From positions 310,001 through 374,000 of the forward strand of contig CAVVTR010000008.1 of assembly GCA_963751245.1 (NCBI GenBank): 64,000 bases of DNA. The letters run 5' to 3'. Below are positions 60,370-64,000 of the stretch, piece after piece. Positions within the stretch are counted from its first letter, which is position 1, and the number at the start of each line of letters is the position of its first letter. The position numbers were made by a program, and so were the translations under genes. Source of the DNA: CAVVTR01 sp963751245 (GTDB lineage: Bacteria; Acidobacteriota; Thermoanaerobaculia; Thermoanaerobaculales; Thermoanaerobaculaceae). The notes beneath the pieces were generated by a model. It saw nothing but the letters and a program-made list of their open reading frames with translations, had not been told where the DNA came from and ran no database searches.

Positions 60370-61467
60370 GGAGACGCGGAGGAGCTCGGCCGGCGCGGCG
60401 GCGCGGCACGCTGGCGGCCCGCCCTCGAGTGGGCGATGCGCCTGCACGAGCGTTACCGGCGCGTGTTCTGGACGCTCCACTCGGTGTGGGCGCTGCTCAC
60501 CGGAGTGGCGGTTCTCGTGCTGGCGCACAACCGGTACGGCTACCTCCCCTGGGTGGTGCTGTTCATCGCGCTGACCTGGGCCTCCACGCTGTTCTTCTCG
60601 CGCCTCGCAGGACCGGGCCGGTCGGCGGCGTTCCGCTTCGCCCAGGGTTTCGTCTCCTACTTCACGCGGGTGCTCTACCAGGAGACGCTGTTCTTCCTCA
60701 TCCCCTTCTACTTCTACTCGACGACGTTCCCGTCGTGGAATTGCGCCTACGTGATTCTCCTGGGGATCCTCGCGGTCCTCTCCTGCTACGACCTCCTCTT
60801 CGATCACCTGCTGCGCACCCGCCGGGTGTTCGCCATGGCCTACTTCGCCGTGGTCAGCTTCTCGGCGCTCCAGTTCTTCCTTCCGGCGGTGTTTCGCATC
60901 CGCATCCACAACGGCGCCTACCTGGCGGCCGGCGTGGCGTTCGTCGCCGCCGTCAGCCTCGCCTACTCCCCGTCGGAGCTCCGCCACCCGAGGCGGCTGG
61001 CCAAGGTGCTGCTGGCGCTCGTCCTCGTGATGGCCGGCGTCCGCTTCGGCCGGCCCGCCGTGCCGCCGGTGCCCCTGCGCCTGATCAAGGTCCGCTTCGC
61101 CACGGCATTCGACCCCGGGACCATGCGGGCGCCCAGGGAGTACGAGAGCGAGATGCCCCTGGACGCCCTCGCGGACCACCGCCTCTACGCCATCGCCACG
61201 ATCTTCGCGCCGTCCAGGATCCCGACCAGCCTCACGTTCCGCTTCGTCCACGACGGCAAGGTCCTGCGGTCGTCCCACACTGTGGACGTCCTCGCCCACG
61301 AGCGCGGATTCCGGGTGTGGGACACCCTCCGCCCCCCCGCGGGCGGCTTCCGGCCCGGGCGCTACCGGGTCGAGGTGTGGACCCGCGAGGGTCAGCTCGT
61401 GGGCCGGGCCGAGGTCGCCCTCGTGGCGCCCGGGAGCGCGCGCACGGCCGGCGGGGCGTTCCCGTAA
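60367..61467 (+). CDS. DUF5924/DUF2914-type membrane protein
   Basis: A 366-residue inner-membrane protein. After a basic N-terminus come about six hydrophobic helices (about 35-230). The C-terminal soluble part (about 240-350) matches DUF2914: LTFRFVHDGKVLRSSHTVDV, GFRVWDTLRPPAGGFRPGRY, and a short beta-rich end (EVWTREGQLVGRAEV). The domain pair is seen in uncharacterised envelope proteins; the reaction is unknown. The start is set by TAGAAT eight bases upstream. Divergent from alr. Confidence 0.75.
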   Translation: MGDAEELGRRGGAARWRPALEWAMRLHERYRRVFWTLHSVWALLTGVAVLVLAHNRYGYLPWVVLFIALTWASTLFFSRLAGPGRSAAFRFAQGFVSYFTRVLYQETLFFLIPFYFYSTTFPSWNCAYVILLGILAVLSCYDLLFDHLLRTRRVFAMAYFAVVSFSALQFFLPAVFRIRIHNGAYLAAGVAFVAAVSLAYSPSELRHPRRLAKVLLALVLVMAGVRFGRPAVPPVPLRLIKVRFATAFDPGTMRAPREYESEMPLDALADHRLYAIATIFAPSRIPTSLTFRFVHDGKVLRSSHTVDVLAHERGFRVWDTLRPPAGGFRPGRYRVEVWTREGQLVGRAEVALVAPGSARTAGGAFP

Positions 61468-61588
61468 CCGCGCTTCCGGACGAGCCGGGAGCCGCGGACC
61501 ACGCCTTCGGGACGGGGCGGGGCGCCTCACGCCGGCGTACCCGGAGGGGCGCGCCGGCTCCGACCTCCGTGCTTCGCGGTGGTGCCGG

Positions 61589-61604
61589 TATCATTCGGAA
61601 CATG
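61589..61604 (+). promoter_or_regulatory. Leaderless-type promoter of the LpdD-like gene
   Basis: TATCAT (61589-61594), seven bases, ATG. Confidence 0.5.
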
Positions 61605-62030
61605 AGGTCATCCCGCCCGGAGCCCTTCACGGTGCGGCGGCGCCTCGGCCGCCATGAGCTGTGGGCCAGCATCACCGCGGCCGGAGAGGACCTCGTCGTC
61701 GTTGTCGGCGGCGGCGAGCGGCCCCACGTGGGCTGCGTCGCTCTCGCCCAGCCGGGGACCTCCACTCCCGGCGGAGGCCGGCGCAGCTCCACGGTCTCGG
61801 TGCTGGCGATCCCTCCCCACAAGGAGGGTGCGATGGCGTCGGAGATGGCGGCACGGCTCGCCCGGGAGCTCGGAGTCGTGGTGGTGGTGAGCGCCGGCGT
61901 CCACATCGACGGGCTCGACGCCGAGGGTATCCGCGCCTACGGGGAGCTGGCCCGCCGGCTCACCGGCGCCCTGCTCGCCCGCCTCGCGAGGGCTCACTCC
62001 GCCGAGGCGCCCAGCTTCTCCCGCAGGTAG
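61602..62030 (+). CDS. LpdD-like prenylated-flavin chaperone domain protein
   Basis: A 142-residue single-domain protein. VVVVGGGERPHVGCVALAQP, SVLAIPPHKEGAMASEMAAR and VVVSAGVHIDGLDAEGIRAY match, in order, the conserved blocks of the LpdD-like domain, which supplies prenylated FMN to UbiD-type (de)carboxylases such as gallate decarboxylase. I assign it from remembered motif order. No ubiD or ubiX is in the window, so its partner would be elsewhere. It has its own TATCAT leaderless-type start. Its last 37 bp overlap the 3' end of the converging B12-binding gene. Confidence 0.55.
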   Translation: MRSSRPEPFTVRRRLGRHELWASITAAGEDLVVVVGGGERPHVGCVALAQPGTSTPGGGRRSSTVSVLAIPPHKEGAMASEMAARLARELGVVVVVSAGVHIDGLDAEGIRAYGELARRLTGALLARLARAHSAEAPSFSRR

Positions 62031-62398
62031 GCGACGATCTCGGAGGTGTCGGTGCCCGGCAGGAAGATCCGGTCGACGCCCTCCGCCTCCAGCACCGCCA
62101 CGTCCTCGCGGGGGATGACGCCGCCCCCGAAGACCAGGACGTCCCCGGCGCCGTGCTCGCGGAGCGCCGCGACCACCGCGGGGAAGAGCCGGCCGTGCGC
62201 CCCGGAGAGGCTGGACAGGCCCACCGCGTCGACGTCCTCCTGGACCGCCGCCAGCGCGATGGCTTCGGCGGTCTGCCGGAGCCCCGTGTAGATCACCTCG
62301 AACCCGGCGTCGCGCAGCGCTCTCGCCACCACCTTCGCTCCCCGGTCATGACCGTCGAGACCGGGCTTGGCCACGAGAACACGCTTCGGTGAAGGCAC
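61994..62398 (-). CDS. Stand-alone cobalamin-binding domain (methylmalonyl-CoA mutase C-terminal type)
   Basis: A 134-residue flavodoxin-like B12-binding protein. The cobalamin-ligand motif DGHDRG is near residue 16, followed by VGLSSLSGAH and VFGGGVIPRED, all typical of the small subunit or C-domain of methylmalonyl-CoA-type mutases. The GTG start has GGAGGTG six bases before it. In known systems this domain pairs with a separate mutase barrel subunit, or works with the MeaB GTPase. Neither gene is next to it, so it is either an orphan subunit or has an unlinked partner. Divergent from the OPT transporter. Confidence 0.9.
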   Translation of the reverse strand: MPSPKRVLVAKPGLDGHDRGAKVVARALRDAGFEVIYTGLRQTAEAIALAAVQEDVDAVGLSSLSGAHGRLFPAVVAALREHGAGDVLVFGGGVIPREDVAVLEAEGVDRIFLPGTDTSEIVAYLREKLGASAE

Positions 62399-62461
62399 GG
62401 CGACCACCTCCGCGGGGAGTATCGCGCCTCCCCGCCGCCGTGACAAGAGGGTGACACGCCC

Positions 62462-62490
62462 TTGATTTCGACACCCCCTCCCCGTAAGCT
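62462..62490 (+). promoter_or_regulatory. Promoter of the OPT transporter
   Basis: TTGATT (62462-62467), exactly 17 bp, TAAGCT (62485-62490), about 34 bp before the ATG. One of only two sites here with a good -35 and correct spacing. Confidence 0.5.
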
Positions 62491-62523
62491 CGCGCGGACA
62501 CGCAGCAAGAGGAGGACAATCGC

Positions 62524-64000
62524 ATGGAAACGTCCCGCCGGAGTCTCCCCGACAACGCCTACCGCCCGCTCGCCCCGGGAGAGACCTACCAACCCATCGT
62601 GGGCGCCACCGAGGCCATGCCGGAGATGACCCCCCGGGCGATCGTGATGGGCCTCGTGATGGCCGTCGTCTTCTCCGCCGCCGCCGCCTTCCTCGGGCTC
62701 AAGGTCGGCCAGGTCTTCGAGGCGGCGATCCCCATCTCGATCCTCGCCGTGGGGCTCGGGTACACCTTCCGCCGCCGCTCCACCATCCTCGAGAACGTCA
62801 TCGTCCAGTCCATCGGCGCGGCCTCGGGCCTGGTGGTGGCGGGGTCCATCTTCACCCTCCCCGCCCTCTTCATTCTCGGCCTCGACGTCAACCTGGTGAA
62901 GCTGTTCCTCGTGGCGCTGGTCGGCGGGGTTCTCGGGTTGCTGTTCCTGATCCCGCTGCGCCGCTACTTCGTCAGGGAGATGCACGGGGAGTTCCCCTTC
63001 CCAGAGGCGACGGCGACCACCGAGGTGCTGGTGGCCGGCGAGGCCGGCGGCAAGCAGGCCAAGGTGCTGGCCCTTGCGGCGGCGGTGGGCGGCGTCTTCG
63101 ACTTCATGATCATCCACTTCGAGGCGTGGTCCGAGAACTTCACGACCCGCTCCGTCCCCTTTCTCTCCTCCCTCGCCGACCGCGTCAAGATCGTCTTCAA
63201 GGTCGACGTGCTGGCCTCGGTGCTTGGACTCGGCTACATCATCGGGCTCAAGTACGCCGCCATCATCTGCGCCGGATCGTTCCTGTCCTGGTTCGTCCTG
63301 GTGCCCCTGGTGGGGCACTTCGGCGCCCACCTCGCCACCGCCGTGCCGCCCGTGACCAACGGCACCCTCATCGGCGCCATGTCCGCCGAGGACATCTTCA
63401 CCAACTACGTCCGCCTCATCGGCATCGGCGGCATCGCGGCGGCCGGCGTGCTGGGCATCCTGCGCTCGTGGCGCATCATCGTGAAGGCGTTCTCCCTGGG
63501 CTTCAAGGAGATCTTCGGCAGGCGGGGCGCCGGCGCCGCCGAGTCCAGCGAGCGTACCGACCGCGACTACCCCATGGGGGTGGTCCTGGGAGGCATCGTC
63601 GTCACCTCCCTCGCTACCTGGGTGTTCTTCCGCTTCGGCGTGGTCAACGCCGAGACCGGCGCCACCCGGCTCTCCCTCATCGCCCTGGCCGTGGCGGTGA
63701 TCATCTCCTTCCTGTTCACCACCGTGGCCGCCCGGGCCATCGCCATCGTGGGCACCAACCCGGTCTCCGGGATGACGCTGATGACGCTGATCCTCACCGC
63801 GGTCTTCCTCGCCGCGGCGGGGCTCTCCGGCACCGGCGGCATGCTCGCCGCCCTGCTCATCGGCGGCGTCGTGTGCACCGCGCTGTCCATGGCGGGCGGC
63901 TTCGTGACGGACCTGAAGATCGGCTACTGGATCGGCGCCACGCCGCGCAAGCAGGAGCTGTCCAAGTTCCTCGGCACCATTGTCGCGGCCCTCACCGTGG
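62524..64000 (+). CDS. OPT-family oligopeptide transporter, partial
   Basis: The first 492 residues of an inner-membrane transporter that runs off the right edge. After a soluble N-terminus of about 35 residues there are many helices, with family features such as AAAAFLGLKVGQVFEAAIP, MHGEFPFPEATATTEVLVAG, LGYIIGLKYAAIICAG and AIVGTNPVSGMTLMTL. OPT proteins of this TIGR00733-like group import peptides or siderophore-like metal chelates by proton symport. The ATG has AGAGGAGGAC. The reading frame stays open to the end of the window with no stop. Confidence 0.88.
   Translation, partial: METSRRSLPDNAYRPLAPGETYQPIVGATEAMPEMTPRAIVMGLVMAVVFSAAAAFLGLKVGQVFEAAIPISILAVGLGYTFRRRSTILENVIVQSIGAASGLVVAGSIFTLPALFILGLDVNLVKLFLVALVGGVLGLLFLIPLRRYFVREMHGEFPFPEATATTEVLVAGEAGGKQAKVLALAAAVGGVFDFMIIHFEAWSENFTTRSVPFLSSLADRVKIVFKVDVLASVLGLGYIIGLKYAAIICAGSFLSWFVLVPLVGHFGAHLATAVPPVTNGTLIGAMSAEDIFTNYVRLIGIGGIAAAGVLGILRSWRIIVKAFSLGFKEIFGRRGAGAAESSERTDRDYPMGVVLGGIVVTSLATWVFFRFGVVNAETGATRLSLIALAVAVIISFLFTTVAARAIAIVGTNPVSGMTLMTLILTAVFLAAAGLSGTGGMLAALLIGGVVCTALSMAGGFVTDLKIGYWIGATPRKQELSKFLGTIVAALTV

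Noticed and set aside
1..64000. rRNA, tRNA, insertion sequences, prophage or integrative elements
   Set aside because: I read through the intergenic gaps and saw no rRNA, no convincing cloverleaf, no transposase or integrase, and no terminal repeats. Composition looks uniform apart from the AT-richer 37.5 kb gap. Short tRNAs cannot be excluded without a dedicated scan.

Overview
The window is 64 kb of gene-dense, very GC-rich bacterial DNA (about 70% G+C or more by eye). It holds about 50 protein genes and no rRNA, tRNA, CRISPR array or insertion sequence that I can recognise. The mixture suggests an Acidobacteriota-type chromosome, possibly Thermoanaerobaculia-like: a TonB-dependent receptor with a carboxypeptidase-regulatory N-terminus, a PATAN/DUF4388 signalling gene, a Ser/Thr kinase fused to FG-GAP repeats, and a CSLREAI beta-helix protein with duplicated C-terminal modules. 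That placement is inference from gene content, not a marker-gene result.

Layout. 0-7.5 kb: phosphatidylglycerophosphate synthase, an MMPL/RND exporter and the start of a TrkH-like gene run leftward, and a secreted polysaccharide deacetylase diverges from them. A TetR regulator, a long-chain acyl-CoA synthetase and an MBL hydrolase follow; the last two are each broken by a single-base slip in a G run. A clear FadR-type operator lies at the tetR promoter. 7.5-10.4 kb: a soluble histidine kinase, an RluA-type pseudouridine synthase and a TPR protein. 10.3-13.7 kb: a tight cinA-thpR-plsY-gpsA operon. 13.8-22 kb: Nif3, AIM24 and TerB-like proteins, an M28 peptidase, an aldo/keto reductase, a sodium symporter coupled to truD, and ilvE. 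23-31 kb: a receptor-like kinase/FG-GAP gene with two frameshifts, ahcY, an AlaX-type editing protein and the CSLREAI protein. 31.4-37.3 kb: a DEAD-box helicase, a three-gene PATAN/GAF/receiver signalling cluster and a MocR-type regulator. 37.8-41.4 kb: the TonB-dependent receptor, a strong terminator and 2.3 copies of a 156-bp tandem repeat. 41.4-60.3 kb: almost entirely leftward housekeeping genes: nadA, a 13-gene overlapping array from valS to an aminopeptidase P (including birA, coaX, rlmD-like, comEC, miaA, hfq, a Crp-family regulator and a second pgsA), then aroB, larB and alr. 60.4-64 kb: a DUF5924-type membrane protein, an LpdD-like flavin-chaperone protein, a lone B12-binding domain and the start of an OPT transporter.

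How the genes work together. Several groups are metabolically coherent. gpsA, plsY and two pgsA copies make phospholipid precursors. TetR, acyl-CoA synthetase and hydrolase form a probable acyl-CoA-responsive unit. valS, birA and coaX, with nadA, provide charged tRNA and cofactors. miaA, hfq and the rRNA and tRNA pseudouridine and methyl enzymes serve RNA metabolism.

Two window-wide properties stand out. Many first-in-operon genes lack a Shine-Dalgarno sequence and instead have a TANNNT hexamer 5-8 bases before the start codon, as expected for leaderless mRNAs. Convergent genes often abut or overlap at their 3' ends. Four apparent one-base deletions, two of them in G runs, and a start-less miaA mean that indel errors in the assembly must be excluded before these genes are called decayed.
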